A DNA stretch of 64,000 nucleotides from Ditibartonella apihabitans. GTDB taxonomy: Bacteria > Pseudomonadota > Alphaproteobacteria > Rhizobiales > Rhizobiaceae. Positions 37,422 through 46,753 of the stretch are shown here, in pieces. Numbering within the stretch: position 1 is the first letter of the stretch; the number at the start of each line of letters is the position of its first letter. Under the pieces are notes generated by a model. That model did not search any database. It was not told where the DNA came from and saw only the letters and a program-made list of their open reading frames with translations. A program made the translations under genes and the position numbers. Location of the stretch: assembly GCF_002007485.1 (NCBI RefSeq), contig NZ_CP015820.1:1-64000 (forward strand), in the 5' to 3' direction.

Positions 37422-38789
37422 ATGCGTTTTTTTAAGGTTTTACGGTTTTCGGTCGCGGTACTTATTGCAGTTGCGAGTGTTCTATTTTTTGCGCTGGCGC
37501 CGGTGCAGGCCAAGTCCAATGCGGTTGAACTTCCGGCAATTGTTGTCGATGCGAATACCGGCAATGTCTTGTTTGCAAACCGTGCTGATGAAATACGCCC
37601 GCCTGCATCAATCACCAAAGTAATGACGCTTTATCTCGTTTTTGATGCAATACAAAGCGGCCGTCTGAATTGGAATACCGAAATGCCCGTCTCCCGACAT
37701 GCAGCCAGCAAACCGAGGATGAAGCTCGGTATGCCTGCCGGTTCAAAGCTTTCGGTCCGTGATGCAGTCAATTCCATGATTGTTCTTTCAGCCAATGATG
37801 CGGCTGTTGTCGTGGCTGAATATCTCGGCGGGAGCGAAGAGAATTTCGCCCGTGTTATGACCTTGAAGGCAAGAAGCCTCGGTATGCGCAATACCACTTT
37901 CAAAAATCCGAACGGGCTCCCTGCACAGGGGCATGTTTCGACAGCCCGTGATATTGCTTTGATGTCGATTGCCATGCGTGAACATTTTCCGCAATATTAT
38001 CATCTCTTCAGCCAACGTGAATTTGTTTACCGCGGTCAGGTCTATAAAGGCCACAATCGTGTTCTCGACAGGATTGACGGAGCAGACGGGTTAAAAACCG
38101 GCTTTACCGGTCTTGCCGGTTTTACCATCACCACCACAATTGCCAAGGACGGCAAAAAACTGGTTATTGTTGTTCTTGGTGGAACGTCGGGGCGCCAGCG
38201 TGACGATGTCGTTGTCTTGTTAGCCAATGCTTATATGGATAGTGCAAGCCGCTCGACCAAAAAACGTATTTTTGCCCAATGGAGTGTGGCGCAATCAGCC
38301 TGGCGTGGTCAGCCCCAACCGGCAATTGCGCAATCGGGTAAAAGAAACGCGGAAGTCGTAACTGCTTCTGTTAATTCACGTGGTAATCGGGCGGTCGAAC
38401 CTGCAAAAACAGTTACTGAAACACGGTCTACTATATCCATTCCGGTCAAAAAAACAGTTAAAATGGAAACCGCTCCGACAACCATGGCTTATGCCGATGA
38501 AGGCAAAAAGACTGTTACCGATATTTTGAAAAATGAAATTCAGCTAAGCTACATTGTACAGGTAGCAGCACTACCGGATAAAGCTTCTGCCGACGGATTT
38601 TTGAAAACGATACAAAAGTCTTTGAAAGATTCGAAAGTCGCTTCGCTCGGACATGTCGAACCAGCCAAAATTGATGGCAAACAAGTCTATCGGGTGCGCT
38701 TTGGTTCATTCGGTAGCGAAAGTGAAGCAAATGCTGCATGTGGCAAGATAACAGCGCAAGCATATTCCTGTTTTGTTGTCGCAAACTGA
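37422..38789 (+). CDS. D-alanyl-D-alanine carboxypeptidase (PBP5/6 type) with SPOR domain
   Basis: Periplasmic penicillin-binding protein that trims the terminal D-Ala of peptidoglycan. 455 aa: signal peptide cleaved near PVQA-K (residue 30), S11 peptidase domain with SITK (63-66), SAN (123-125) and KTG (225-227), a variable linker, and a C-terminal SPOR domain (about 378-455, YIVQVAALPDKASADGF ... YRVRFGSFGSESEANAAC) that binds denuded septal glycan. ATG 37422 follows AGGGA. Single-gene unit. Confidence 0.94.
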   Translation: MRFFKVLRFSVAVLIAVASVLFFALAPVQAKSNAVELPAIVVDANTGNVLFANRADEIRPPASITKVMTLYLVFDAIQSGRLNWNTEMPVSRHAASKPRMKLGMPAGSKLSVRDAVNSMIVLSANDAAVVVAEYLGGSEENFARVMTLKARSLGMRNTTFKNPNGLPAQGHVSTARDIALMSIAMREHFPQYYHLFSQREFVYRGQVYKGHNRVLDRIDGADGLKTGFTGLAGFTITTTIAKDGKKLVIVVLGGTSGRQRDDVVVLLANAYMDSASRSTKKRIFAQWSVAQSAWRGQPQPAIAQSGKRNAEVVTASVNSRGNRAVEPAKTVTETRSTISIPVKKTVKMETAPTTMAYADEGKKTVTDILKNEIQLSYIVQVAALPDKASADGFLKTIQKSLKDSKVASLGHVEPAKIDGKQVYRVRFGSFGSESEANAACGKITAQAYSCFVVAN

Positions 38790-39242
38790 ACACAGCTTCC
38801 GTCCTGCTGGGTAGAAAACAAAATCGCATTGTAGTTCGCGTGTGTCCTGCTTCTAACCGGCGATTATGACACCGGTTATTATGACATTTGTCATTGTTGT
38901 AGCAGTTTTTCTCACGTGTAAAACGGGTTGCGACTGCGCTACTATGAACACATGTGCCTTGAAACCGTCAAGACTTCGGGCTTTTCTGTCGTCAATCAAA
39001 ATTCGCGAAGATTCGAACCAATTGATGTGGTGAGAGGAAAGCGGACTTTCACATCAATATTTTATCGGGTTAAATATTGCGACTTCCCCCGACGTGTGAA
39101 ATCGTCGCCGGATTTTTAAGCGGAAGGATTAGCCGGAATGACCTATAAAAAAGGCGGGGAAAGCCCGCCTTTTTAGAAGTAAAATGTGAATTAGGAGAAA
39201 TTCTTGACTTCTATTATCGATTTTGATTGAACAAAAACCGGT
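38790..39242. other. Intergenic region between the carboxypeptidase gene and grpE
   Basis: About 450 bases with no credible gene. ATTATGACA occurs twice 15 bases apart (38863 and 38878), the second merging into the palindrome ATGACATTTGTCAT (38881-38894). A strong terminator sits at 39148-39174. Confidence 0.45.
39148..39174 (-). terminator. grpE terminator
   Basis: AAAAAGGCGGG pairs with CCCGCCTTTTT around a five-base loop; both strands have T-rich tails, so it can serve both convergent genes. Reading on the minus strand it lies about 70 bases past the grpE stop. Confidence 0.85.
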
Positions 39243-39929
39243 TCATTCCGGCTTTTTCTCGTTCTGCGGTTCGGTTTTTGCCGCCGTTTCTTTTGGACCG
39301 CCCTTGGAAACACCAACCATTGCGGGACGTAATACACGGTCTCCGATAACATAACCGGCCTGAACAACCTGTTGAACTGTGTTGTTCGGAACATCAGTAT
39401 TTGGAATTTCAAACATTGCCTGATGAAAATTCGGGTCGAATTTCTGCCCTTCCGGCTCTAATTTTTTAACGCCATTGCGCTCCAGAGCAGCCATCATGGC
39501 GCGTTCTGTCATTTCCACGCCTTCTGCCAAAGCATTGAGCCCTGTATCCTTCTCGCGTGCGCCGTCGGGGATCGCCTGCAAAGCGCGGTTGAGATTGTCC
39601 GAAACCTGAAGCATATCACGTGCAAAATTGGCAACGGAATAAGCTCTCGCATCGGCAACATCACGAGCCGTACGGCGGCGTAAATTTTCCATTTCGGCAG
39701 CAAGGCGCAAAACCTGATCTTTCAGCTCGTCATTTTCAGCTTGCATGGCTGCAACCGGATCGGCACCTTCATCGGCAACCTGATCATCTTCGACTTCGGC
39801 TTTCGCTTCTTCCTTGCGCTGTTTCAAAAAATCATCGGCTGCGCGTTTCAACGCATCTCTGTCAGCCGGATTCTTAATGTCGCGGTTATTGATATCACTT
39901 TCAGCAGATTTCTTTTTTTCCTCAGACAT
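39243..39929 (-). CDS. grpE: Nucleotide exchange factor GrpE
   Basis: Dimeric co-chaperone that releases ADP from DnaK. 228 aa: acidic, charged N-terminal coiled coil (about residues 60-110), then [17 protein letters not shown], and the beta-domain with [15 protein letters not shown] and [20 protein letters not shown]. In most Rhizobiales grpE directly follows hrcA; here the two are 4.3 kb apart with hemC and an ABC importer between. A palindrome TTCGATATCGAA (39962-39973) lies in its promoter region. Confidence 0.95.
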   Translation of the reverse strand: MSEEKKKSAESDINNRDIKNPADRDALKRAADDFLKQRKEEAKAEVEDDQVADEGADPVAAMQAENDELKDQVLRLAAEMENLRRRTARDVADARAYSVANFARDMLQVSDNLNRALQAIPDGAREKDTGLNALAEGVEMTERAMMAALERNGVKKLEPEGQKFDPNFHQAMFEIPNTDVPNNTVQQVVQAGYVIGDRVLRPAMVGVSKGGPKETAAKTEPQNEKKPE

Positions 39930-40080
39930 AGGATTCCTACTTTTCGATAATAGTTGTTAAATTCGATATCGAAATTTTAGCGAGAAAAATCAAGAGGCAA
40001 ACCGCAAAAGGAACGCTTAAATAGGTTCGCCTCCCTGCTTTTAACCGATAAATGATAACCGGATGGAAATTTCACGCAAT

Positions 40081-41034
40081 TCAGGCTTTTAGCAGGCTTT
40101 CAACCATTTTTTTATTACCATTGACTGTACAGGCCCGAAGTAGTTCGCCGGCTCCCTTATCAAGCAACCGTTCAGCCAAGACCTTGCCCATTTCTTCCAC
40201 ACCATAAGTACAAGTTGTCGCGTAATCGACAATCTGCTTCAAACCGTCAACGCCCGTTACAGTGGCTTTCATGTAAAGCATTGTGTTCTTCCATGTAGAG
40301 CAAACACCCACAGGCAAATTGCATCCGGCATTGAGATATTTCATCAATGAGCGTTCTGCATCGGTCTCCGCACGTGATTTTTTGCATTCAATCGCTTTGA
40401 GAAGCCGCAAAATATCTCTGTCACCTTGGCGGCATTCTATGCCGAGCGCCCCTTGGGCAACGGCATAAGGGAATATTTGCGGGTTGAGACATTCCATGCT
40501 GTCTTCAAAAAGGCCAAGCCGTTTCAATCCCGCAGCCGCAAGAATTGTTGCATCAATACCGTTTTTATCGACAGCGCGGCGTAATCTCGGCGGTACATTG
40601 CCACGAACCGGCACAATTTCGATATCCGGGAAAAACGACCTGAGCTGGGCGGCGCGACGAATGGAACCGGTGCCGATTTTGTGATGATTGCCGCGAATAT
40701 CGTCAAATTTCAAGCCGCATAGAACATCACGCGGGTCTTCGCGCTTTGGCACAGAGGCAAGAACAAGTCCCTCCGGCTGAACAGTCGGTAGGTCTTTCAA
40801 AGAATGGACAACAACATCGACTTCACGGTTCAACAGAGCTTCTTCACCACTTTTGGTGAAAACCCCGACATTGCCAATATCCTGAAAACTTGTGTGCTTA
40901 TCTTTGTCACCTACACAGCCAAGCAAAACAGTTTCGACTGTTAATGTAGGATCAAGCTCCCGCAAAAGCTTAGCCACACTTTCCGCTTGCACGCGCGCTA
41001 ACGCACTTTTCCGTGTTCCAAGCCTTATCCGCAT
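40081..41034 (-). CDS. hemC: Hydroxymethylbilane synthase (porphobilinogen deaminase), divergent
   Basis: Polymerises four porphobilinogens into hydroxymethylbilane for tetrapyrroles. 317 aa. Catalytic Asp in VHSLKDLPT, the Arg pair in GTGSIRRAAQL, Arg in VRGNVPPRLRR and the cofactor-binding Cys in NAGCNLPVG are all present. The sequence departs from usual alphaproteobacterial HemC: GDKDKHTSFQDIGNVGVFTK replaces the common GDR...GGKGLF, and VPKREDPRDVL resembles forms from other phyla. It sits in a block that separates hrcA from grpE, which suggests acquisition. An Irr-box-like motif lies 46 bases upstream. Confidence 0.88.
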   Translation of the reverse strand: MRIRLGTRKSALARVQAESVAKLLRELDPTLTVETVLLGCVGDKDKHTSFQDIGNVGVFTKSGEEALLNREVDVVVHSLKDLPTVQPEGLVLASVPKREDPRDVLCGLKFDDIRGNHHKIGTGSIRRAAQLRSFFPDIEIVPVRGNVPPRLRRAVDKNGIDATILAAAGLKRLGLFEDSMECLNPQIFPYAVAQGALGIECRQGDRDILRLLKAIECKKSRAETDAERSLMKYLNAGCNLPVGVCSTWKNTMLYMKATVTGVDGLKQIVDYATTCTYGVEEMGKVLAERLLDKGAGELLRACTVNGNKKMVESLLKA

Positions 41035-41079
41035 AACTCTAAGCCTATTCCATAAATTCCAATAATCAAACCGACACTC

Positions 41080-41096
41080 TTTAGAGCGTTTCTAAG
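41080..41096 (-). promoter_or_regulatory. Irr-box-like inverted repeat upstream of hemC
   Basis: TTTAGAGCGTTTCTAAG matches the rhizobial iron-control element TTTAGAA-N3-TTCTAAA (consensus from memory) at 12 of 14 fixed positions. It is 46 bases before the hemC start, where an Irr repressor or activator of haem genes could act. Confidence 0.4.
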
Positions 41097-41288
41097 AGTA
41101 TCTAACTCAACTTGCGCATAAAAGAAAGTTCTCTTCGCTTAAATTGTGTTTCGGAGTGCCATTTTCAAATTTTAAGGCAGTTTTTCCTTAAAATGTCAGG
41201 AAAAGAAACAAATGATTCCCCACTTTTCGTGTTGATTATAACGTTTTTTGAAGCGATATGTTGCAGGGCAAATGCGGAAAATTCCGGA

Positions 41289-42056
41289 TTATCTTTGTCC
41301 ACCCCAGAAAATGATTCTGTGTTTTGCAAAACCGACCATCAAATGCATAATAACGCCAATAAGTGCCAGAATGACAAGAATGGCAAATTGACCGGCAATG
41401 TTGAACTGCTCGTTGAATTGCATAAGCATTTTGCCCAAGCCCTTTTGGGCACCGACAAATTCGGCAACAATTGCGCCAATCAGGGCAAAGATAATGCCAA
41501 GGCCGAGACCTGCAAAAACAAATGGCAGGGAAGCCGGCAATTTTACTTTCAGCAAAATCTGTATTTCGTTGGCACCGAATGCCTTGAGCATCTGGATTTC
41601 TTCCCGTCCTGCCGATTGTAAACCGGCAATCACGTTGATAAGCATCGGGAAAAACGAAATAAGTGCGGCCATAACAATTTTTGATGTAATGCCGTAGCCG
41701 AACCATTGCAGAAAAATCGGTGCAAGGGCAACTGTCGGTATCGTCTGGAAAGCGATAATATAGGGCAAAAACGCAAGCTGGAAAACGCGAACTTGAGAAA
41801 TAGCAACGCCAAGAATTGCCGCAAGCACTATGCCGCAAATATAGCCGAGCAAAACTTCAGCCATGGTAACACCGAGATTATCCCAGAAAAGAGTCGACCT
41901 TATCAGCCGGACAAGCTGGTAGAAGATGAGACTGGGCGGTGGCAAAAGATAGGTAGGAACCTGCCATAGCCGGACCGATGTTTCCCAGAAGCCGACAACC
42001 AGAATAAAAACAACAACAACAAGCAATGCTTGAAGTGTTTTTTCATTTTTAAACAT
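41289..42056 (-). CDS. ABC transporter permease (SsuC/TauC/ThiX-like)
   Basis: 255-aa inner-membrane permease of the binding-protein-dependent type with about six helices. The EAA loop is visible around GANEIQILLKVKLPASLPFVFAG split over two blocks. Forms an importer with the ATPase and binding protein just upstream on the same strand. This group carries nitrate, sulfonate, taurine or pyrimidine compounds; the substrate cannot be assigned. hemC follows 254 bases further on. Confidence 0.9.
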   Translation of the reverse strand: MFKNEKTLQALLVVVVFILVVGFWETSVRLWQVPTYLLPPPSLIFYQLVRLIRSTLFWDNLGVTMAEVLLGYICGIVLAAILGVAISQVRVFQLAFLPYIIAFQTIPTVALAPIFLQWFGYGITSKIVMAALISFFPMLINVIAGLQSAGREEIQMLKAFGANEIQILLKVKLPASLPFVFAGLGLGIIFALIGAIVAEFVGAQKGLGKMLMQFNEQFNIAGQFAILVILALIGVIMHLMVGFAKHRIIFWGGQR

Positions 42057-42121
42057 TGCCAGCCTTTCTGCGGTTTTGCCGATTTCTCAATCACAGGATT
42101 TGATGGATATGCAACAGCAGT

Positions 42122-42907
42122 TCAACAATTCATACTAAAATTTTCAAAATGCTGTCTTATTTGACCTAAAATTTTTCCGACCTTTTTATCGGTTAATTCC
42201 TGAAGCTCGCGTGGACGGGGCAATTTGACATCGACAATTTCTTCAATATGGCCGGGGCGCGGGCTCATCACCACCACTTTGTCGGCAAGAAATACCGCTT
42301 CGGGAATGGAATGGGTAACAAAAAGGACAGTTTTTTTGCTTTCAAGCCAGATATTTTGCAATTCGCCATTTAAAACTTCGCGGGTCATTGCATCAAGCGC
42401 CCCGAATGGCTCATCCATAAGCAGAACTTTCGGGTCACGAATAAGCGCACGGCAAATTCCCGCACGTTGTCGCATTCCGCCTGAAAGCTCGGTCGGCAAT
42501 TTGTTTTCAAATCCTTTAAGTCCCACCGTTTCCATGAGCATCAAAGCGCGGTCATGGTACTCTCTTTTGTCAAGATGCATCAATTCGACCGGCAAGAGGA
42601 TGTTTTGCAGGATTGTACGCCACGGAAGCAGTGTAGGGTCCTGAAAAACAAATCCCACTTCCGGCGAAGGACGGGTAACGGCAACGCCGTTAAGCATCAC
42701 ATCACCGACAAAATTGTCCACAAGACCGGCAAGGATTTTAAGTAACGTTGTTTTGCCGCAGCCGGATGGCCCCACAAGTGCAACAAAAGCGCCTTCGGCA
42801 ATTTCCAGATTGACATTCTTCAACGCGTCAATCGTGCCGTCTTTTTTGCTTATATAGCTTTTATGCAATCCCTTGATGGTGATAAGGGGCTTTTTGATAG
42901 ACGGCAT
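42122..42907 (-). CDS. ABC transporter ATP-binding protein (SsuB/TauB-like)
   Basis: 261-aa ATPase. Walker A GPSGCGKTTLLK, Q-loop VFQDPTLLPW, signature LSGGMRQRAGICRAL, Walker B VLLMDEPFGALD and the switch His in LFVTHSIPEAV are intact. Energises the importer formed with the neighbouring permease. It lies between the binding-protein and permease genes with short gaps, one transcription unit. Confidence 0.93.
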   Translation of the reverse strand: MPSIKKPLITIKGLHKSYISKKDGTIDALKNVNLEIAEGAFVALVGPSGCGKTTLLKILAGLVDNFVGDVMLNGVAVTRPSPEVGFVFQDPTLLPWRTILQNILLPVELMHLDKREYHDRALMLMETVGLKGFENKLPTELSGGMRQRAGICRALIRDPKVLLMDEPFGALDAMTREVLNGELQNIWLESKKTVLFVTHSIPEAVFLADKVVVMSPRPGHIEEIVDVKLPRPRELQELTDKKVGKILGQIRQHFENFSMNC

Positions 42908-42954
42908 AGACGTTTTCTCAATCCTTCAGAATGACAGCCTTCGCTTTAAACGGG

Positions 42955-44025
42955 TTAGTCCTTTTTAACAATTGTCTTGATATCGAAATTATAAATTTCC
43001 TGCATCAAGGAATTGTTCCAGACGTCTTTTACATGAAGCAGGCGTTCAGTTGAACCTGTTTGATGAGCAAAAGATAAAACTGCTTGCCAGCGTTCATCAG
43101 GAATATCAAGCCATTTTCCCCAACTTGCCGGATCCGGTTTGTCAGCCGGTGTCGAATCGGCAAGTGCTATGGCCATAGCTTCGGCCGTATTTTTGGCATC
43201 TTGTCCCGTCGGATTATCAGAGCCGCCCAGTTCGGGGAATTCCTTAAAAGCAAGTTTCAAGGCACTATCGGGATAAAGTTTGGTGTAGATCATGCCTTTA
43301 TAGGCAGCGCGTGCAAAAGCCGAAAGTTCATGCGGCTTGTCATCGAATATTTTCTGGCTTGTGACCATAGTAACGCTGAAAAGGCGGTTCATTTCTTCCG
43401 GTCGTTGCAGAAGATCGAATTCAACGCCGTTTTGACGCATGACGGTAAAACTATCCGAATAGCTGTCGACTGCGTCGATATCCTTCGCATTGAGCGCGGC
43501 TGCCGCGCGCGCACCTGCACCAACAGGGACAATTGTAACGTCACTTTCTTTCAAGCCGGCAATTTTCAAATTCGCCCGTAAATCTGCATAAGAAGCCGAA
43601 GCGAGGCTAATTACGCCCACCCGTTTTCCTTTAAGATCGGCAATGGATTTGATAGTGGAGCCTTTCGGGACACCGATAAAATAAGGCCATCTGACCGTTA
43701 TTCCGGCAAATGCTTTGAGTGGCACGCCTTTGTCGACAGCGGCTGCAATATTGGCAGACGATGCATAGGCAATATCGGCCGAACCGGATGCAACTGCCTG
43801 AAGAGCTGCTGTGGAGCCATCGGTAAAGAGCAATGTCGGATTGATATTTTCTTCCTCAAAATAGCCGAGTTGTTTGGGTATGGCATAAGTAAATGTTTCT
43901 TCCGCCGGCGTTGTTGTGCTGCGGGCGAGCGCCAGAACAAAATGCACAGGTTCGGCAAATCCGGATATAGCGAAAAATAAAAACGCATTGAGTAGTACAA
44001 CGGCATGGATGAAAGCGGCTTTCAT
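42955..44025 (-). CDS. ABC transporter substrate-binding protein (NMT1/SsuA-like)
   Basis: 356-aa periplasmic binding protein with a signal peptide (AAFIHAVVLLNAFLFFAISGFA, cleavage near FAEP) and an NMT1-type fold: PKQLGYFEEENINPTLLFTDG, ALQAVASGSADIAYASSANI and IADLKGKRVGVISL. ATG 44025 is preceded by an excellent AAAGGAGAG; the open frame to 44058 is not used. First gene of the importer operon, 170 bases after hrcA. The ligand is unknown. Confidence 0.9.
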   Translation of the reverse strand: MKAAFIHAVVLLNAFLFFAISGFAEPVHFVLALARSTTTPAEETFTYAIPKQLGYFEEENINPTLLFTDGSTAALQAVASGSADIAYASSANIAAAVDKGVPLKAFAGITVRWPYFIGVPKGSTIKSIADLKGKRVGVISLASASYADLRANLKIAGLKESDVTIVPVGAGARAAAALNAKDIDAVDSYSDSFTVMRQNGVEFDLLQRPEEMNRLFSVTMVTSQKIFDDKPHELSAFARAAYKGMIYTKLYPDSALKLAFKEFPELGGSDNPTGQDAKNTAEAMAIALADSTPADKPDPASWGKWLDIPDERWQAVLSFAHQTGSTERLLHVKDVWNNSLMQEIYNFDIKTIVKKD

Positions 44026-44196
44026 GGGATGCTCTCCTTTGTACTTTCCGTAAAACACAAATGCAGCCCATAAAACAGATGTGACTTGCGGAAAGGGGCG
44101 GACGATGACAGGGCCTATCCGGAAAGTATCCCATCACCAGCCGATAAGTGCAATAGAGGGTAAGGTTTTACGACATTTAACGGCGTTTATTTACGT

Positions 44197-45267
44197 CTAT
44201 TTGAGAAGTCGCGAGACCAGTTGGGCAGTATAGTCGACCATCGGAACAATGCGGGCATAGTTCAAGCGGGTCGGTCCAATAACGCCGAGAGCACCAAGAA
44301 CATGCTGGTTTGAATCGCAATAAGGAGCAACGATAAGAGACGAGCCGGATAACGAAAACAGTTTGTTTTCAGACCCGATAAAAATACGCACACCCGAACC
44401 TTCCTCGGCAAGGTCAAGAAGCTGCATCATGCTTTCACGTGTTTCAAGATCGTCGAAAAGATGGCGCAAACGTTCAATATCTTCTGCAGCTTTGACATCT
44501 TCCAGAAGGTTGCCGCGCCCGCGCACAATAAGCTGGGTTTTACGCCCCTGATCTTCGCCGCCCCAAACGGCAAGCCCTTGATCGACGAGATGTTGCGACA
44601 ATTCATCAAGAGCGGCCTTGGTCTCTTCTCTCTGTCTTGAGATTTCGGCTTTGGCTTCACTTAAAGTACGTCCCTGAATATGGGCGTTCAGAAAATTGGT
44701 GGCTTCGCTCAATTGTGACAATGTTACCCCTTCGGGTAAATTGACGATACGATTTTCCACATCACCGTTTTGGGTTACCAGAACTGCCATGGCACGCGAC
44801 GAATCGAGGCGCACAAATTCGATATGTTTGAGTGTTCCTTCGTTTTTTGTCGACAAAACCAGTCCGGCACCGCGTGACAAACCGGATAGAATTTGGCTTG
44901 CACCGGTCAAGAATTGTTCAACCGATTGGCTATGGCCTGCTTCTTCAACCTGTGTTTCTATAGCTTTGCGTTCATCTTCCGGAAGGTCTCCCACTTCGAT
45001 AAAAGCATCTACAAAAAACCTCAAACCAGATTGCGTCGGCATACGACCGGCAGAAATATGGGGCGAGTAGATAAGCCCTAAATGCTCGAGATCGCTCATA
45101 ATTGTGCGGATGGTTGCCGGCGAGAGGCTTTGTGGCAATTGTCGGGACAGATTGGCCGACCCGACAGGGTCCCCTTCGTTCAGATAGGTTTCGACAATAC
45201 GCCTGAATATATCGCGGGATCTTTCGTCGAGACTTTTCAATTCATCCGGAATGGCGGCGTGTTTCAT
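44197..45267 (-). CDS. hrcA: Heat-inducible transcription repressor HrcA
   Basis: Repressor of groESL-type heat-shock operons through CIRCE elements. 356 aa: N-terminal winged helix (VGSANLSRQLPQSLSPATIR) with GLIYSPHISAGRMPT, followed by the GAF-like domain and IGPTRLNYARIVPMVDYTA near the C-terminus. The second of two adjacent ATGs (45267) has AAGGA at a better distance. Divergent from rph. I saw no CIRCE element in the window. Confidence 0.94.
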   Translation of the reverse strand: MKHAAIPDELKSLDERSRDIFRRIVETYLNEGDPVGSANLSRQLPQSLSPATIRTIMSDLEHLGLIYSPHISAGRMPTQSGLRFFVDAFIEVGDLPEDERKAIETQVEEAGHSQSVEQFLTGASQILSGLSRGAGLVLSTKNEGTLKHIEFVRLDSSRAMAVLVTQNGDVENRIVNLPEGVTLSQLSEATNFLNAHIQGRTLSEAKAEISRQREETKAALDELSQHLVDQGLAVWGGEDQGRKTQLIVRGRGNLLEDVKAAEDIERLRHLFDDLETRESMMQLLDLAEEGSGVRIFIGSENKLFSLSGSSLIVAPYCDSNQHVLGALGVIGPTRLNYARIVPMVDYTAQLVSRLLK

Positions 45268-45374
45268 CATATTCCTTCAATGATCGCATTTCTTTCCTTC
45301 TATATAAGTTTTGCCAAAGACGGGTCAAATGGTCTAAAGATGCTTGAAACAATACTTCACGGAAAGGAAAATTT

Positions 45375-46094
45375 ATGCGTCCGTCCAATCGTGCCAGCAA
45401 CGAGATGCGCGCCGTTTCATTTGAACGTCATGTGAACAAGCATGCCGAAGGGTCATGTCTGGTCAAGTTCGGTGATACCCATGTTTTATGTACCGCAAGC
45501 CTTGAAGAACGTGTCCCCAACTGGATGCGCAATTCCGGTAAAGGTTGGGTTACAGCCGAATATGGTATGTTGCCCCGTTCAACCGGTGAAAGAATGCGCC
45601 GCGAAGCCGCTTCCGGCAAACAGGGTGGGCGCACCATGGAAATCCAGCGTTTGATCGGCCGTTCACTGCGCGCGGTTGTTGATTTGAAAGCCTTGGGCGA
45701 AATGCAGATTACGATTGATTGTGATGTTATTCAGGCCGATGGCGGAACCCGCACGGCATCGATTACCGGAGCATGGGTTGCCCTTTATGATTGTCTGGGC
45801 TTTATGGAAACGCGCCAGATGGTCTTGCGCAATAAAGTGCTGAAAGACCATGTTGCGGCAATTTCTTGCGGCATTTATCAGGGAACACCGGTGCTTGATC
45901 TTGATTATGCAGAAGATTCCAATGCCGAAACCGATGCCAATTTCGTGATGACCGGTAAAGGTGGAATTGTTGAAATACAGGGAACCGCAGAAGGTGACCC
46001 GTTCAGTGAGGAGCAGTTTTCAACTTTGATGTCTTTGGCTAAAGGCGGCATTCACGATTTGATTGAATTGCAGAAGAAAGTTATTGCAGCCTGA
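45375..46094 (+). CDS. rph: Ribonuclease PH
   Basis: Phosphorolytic 3'-5' exoribonuclease trimming tRNA 3' ends. 239 aa beginning [38 protein letters not shown] carries phosphate-binding residues and [19 protein letters not shown] the active site. Length normal. It starts the rph-rdgB-hemW run, with 14 bases before rdgB. Confidence 0.96.
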   Translation: MRPSNRASNEMRAVSFERHVNKHAEGSCLVKFGDTHVLCTASLEERVPNWMRNSGKGWVTAEYGMLPRSTGERMRREAASGKQGGRTMEIQRLIGRSLRAVVDLKALGEMQITIDCDVIQADGGTRTASITGAWVALYDCLGFMETRQMVLRNKVLKDHVAAISCGIYQGTPVLDLDYAEDSNAETDANFVMTGKGGIVEIQGTAEGDPFSEEQFSTLMSLAKGGIHDLIELQKKVIAA

Positions 46095-46108
46095 AAGGTG
46101 GATTATCG

Positions 46109-46753
46109 ATGAGAAAGCTTGACGGGAAAAAACTGGTTGTTGCAACCCATAATTCCGGCAAACTCAGGGAAATAGCCGATCTTATTGGCCCGTTCGGTTT
46201 TGAAACCACATCGGCGGGCGAATTGGGGCTGGAAGAACCGGAAGAAACCGGCACGAAATTTGAAGAAAACGCCTATATCAAAGCTTTTTTTGCTGCCAAA
46301 TCGACAGGGCTGCCGGCATTGTCGGACGATTCAGGACTGGAGGCAGACGCTCTCGACAAGGCACCCGGCGTTTATACTGCCGATTGGGCTATTCAACCTG
46401 ATGGGCACCGCGATTTCGACAAAGCAATGAAAAAAGTTGAAGATGCATTGGAAAAGAAGGGTGCAACAACGCCTGATAAACGGCATGGCCGTTTTGTCTC
46501 GGTACTTTGCCTTGCCTGGCCGGATGGTCATGCGGAATATTTCCGTGGCGAAATCGAAGGCACTTTGGTTTGGCCGCCGCGCGGCAAAAAGGGTTTCGGT
46601 TTTGATCCTATCTTCCAGCCGGAAGGCTATGACAAAACATTCGGCGAAATGACGGCAGAGGAAAAACATGGTTGGAAGCCGGGCGACAAACATGCTTTGT
46701 CCCACCGCGCACGGGCTTTCAAACAATTTGCCGAAGCGTTACTGGAAAACTGA
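46109..46753 (+). CDS. rdgB: Non-canonical purine NTP pyrophosphatase (RdgB/HAM1)
   Basis: Removes dITP, XTP and similar nucleotides. 214 aa; N-terminal [13 protein letters not shown] with the nucleotide loop, [20 protein letters not shown], and [19 protein letters not shown] with [10 protein letters not shown] at the end. Its stop codon overlaps the hemW start by one base (TGATG). Confidence 0.95.
   Translation: MRKLDGKKLVVATHNSGKLREIADLIGPFGFETTSAGELGLEEPEETGTKFEENAYIKAFFAAKSTGLPALSDDSGLEADALDKAPGVYTADWAIQPDGHRDFDKAMKKVEDALEKKGATTPDKRHGRFVSVLCLAWPDGHAEYFRGEIEGTLVWPPRGKKGFGFDPIFQPEGYDKTFGEMTAEEKHGWKPGDKHALSHRARAFKQFAEALLEN

Noticed and set aside
38928-39119. 63-codon ORF between the carboxypeptidase and grpE genes
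   Set aside because: No ribosome binding site, unlike any family I know, and compositionally like intergenic DNA.
41112-41621. 169-codon plus-strand ORF over the ABC permease gene
   Set aside because: Most of it is antisense to the permease, which has clear family features.
44026-44196. Riboswitch upstream of the ABC importer binding-protein gene
   Set aside because: I looked for TPP, SAM and cobalamin riboswitch cores and saw none; the leader contains no conserved box that I recognise.
44434-44449. TTTCACGTG-containing sequence inside hrcA as a second parS site
   Set aside because: Only the left half matches the ParB consensus; the right arm has three mismatches.
46672-46752. Upstream extension of hemW
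   Set aside because: The open frame overlaps rdgB and the conserved HemW N-terminus begins at the ATG at 46753.
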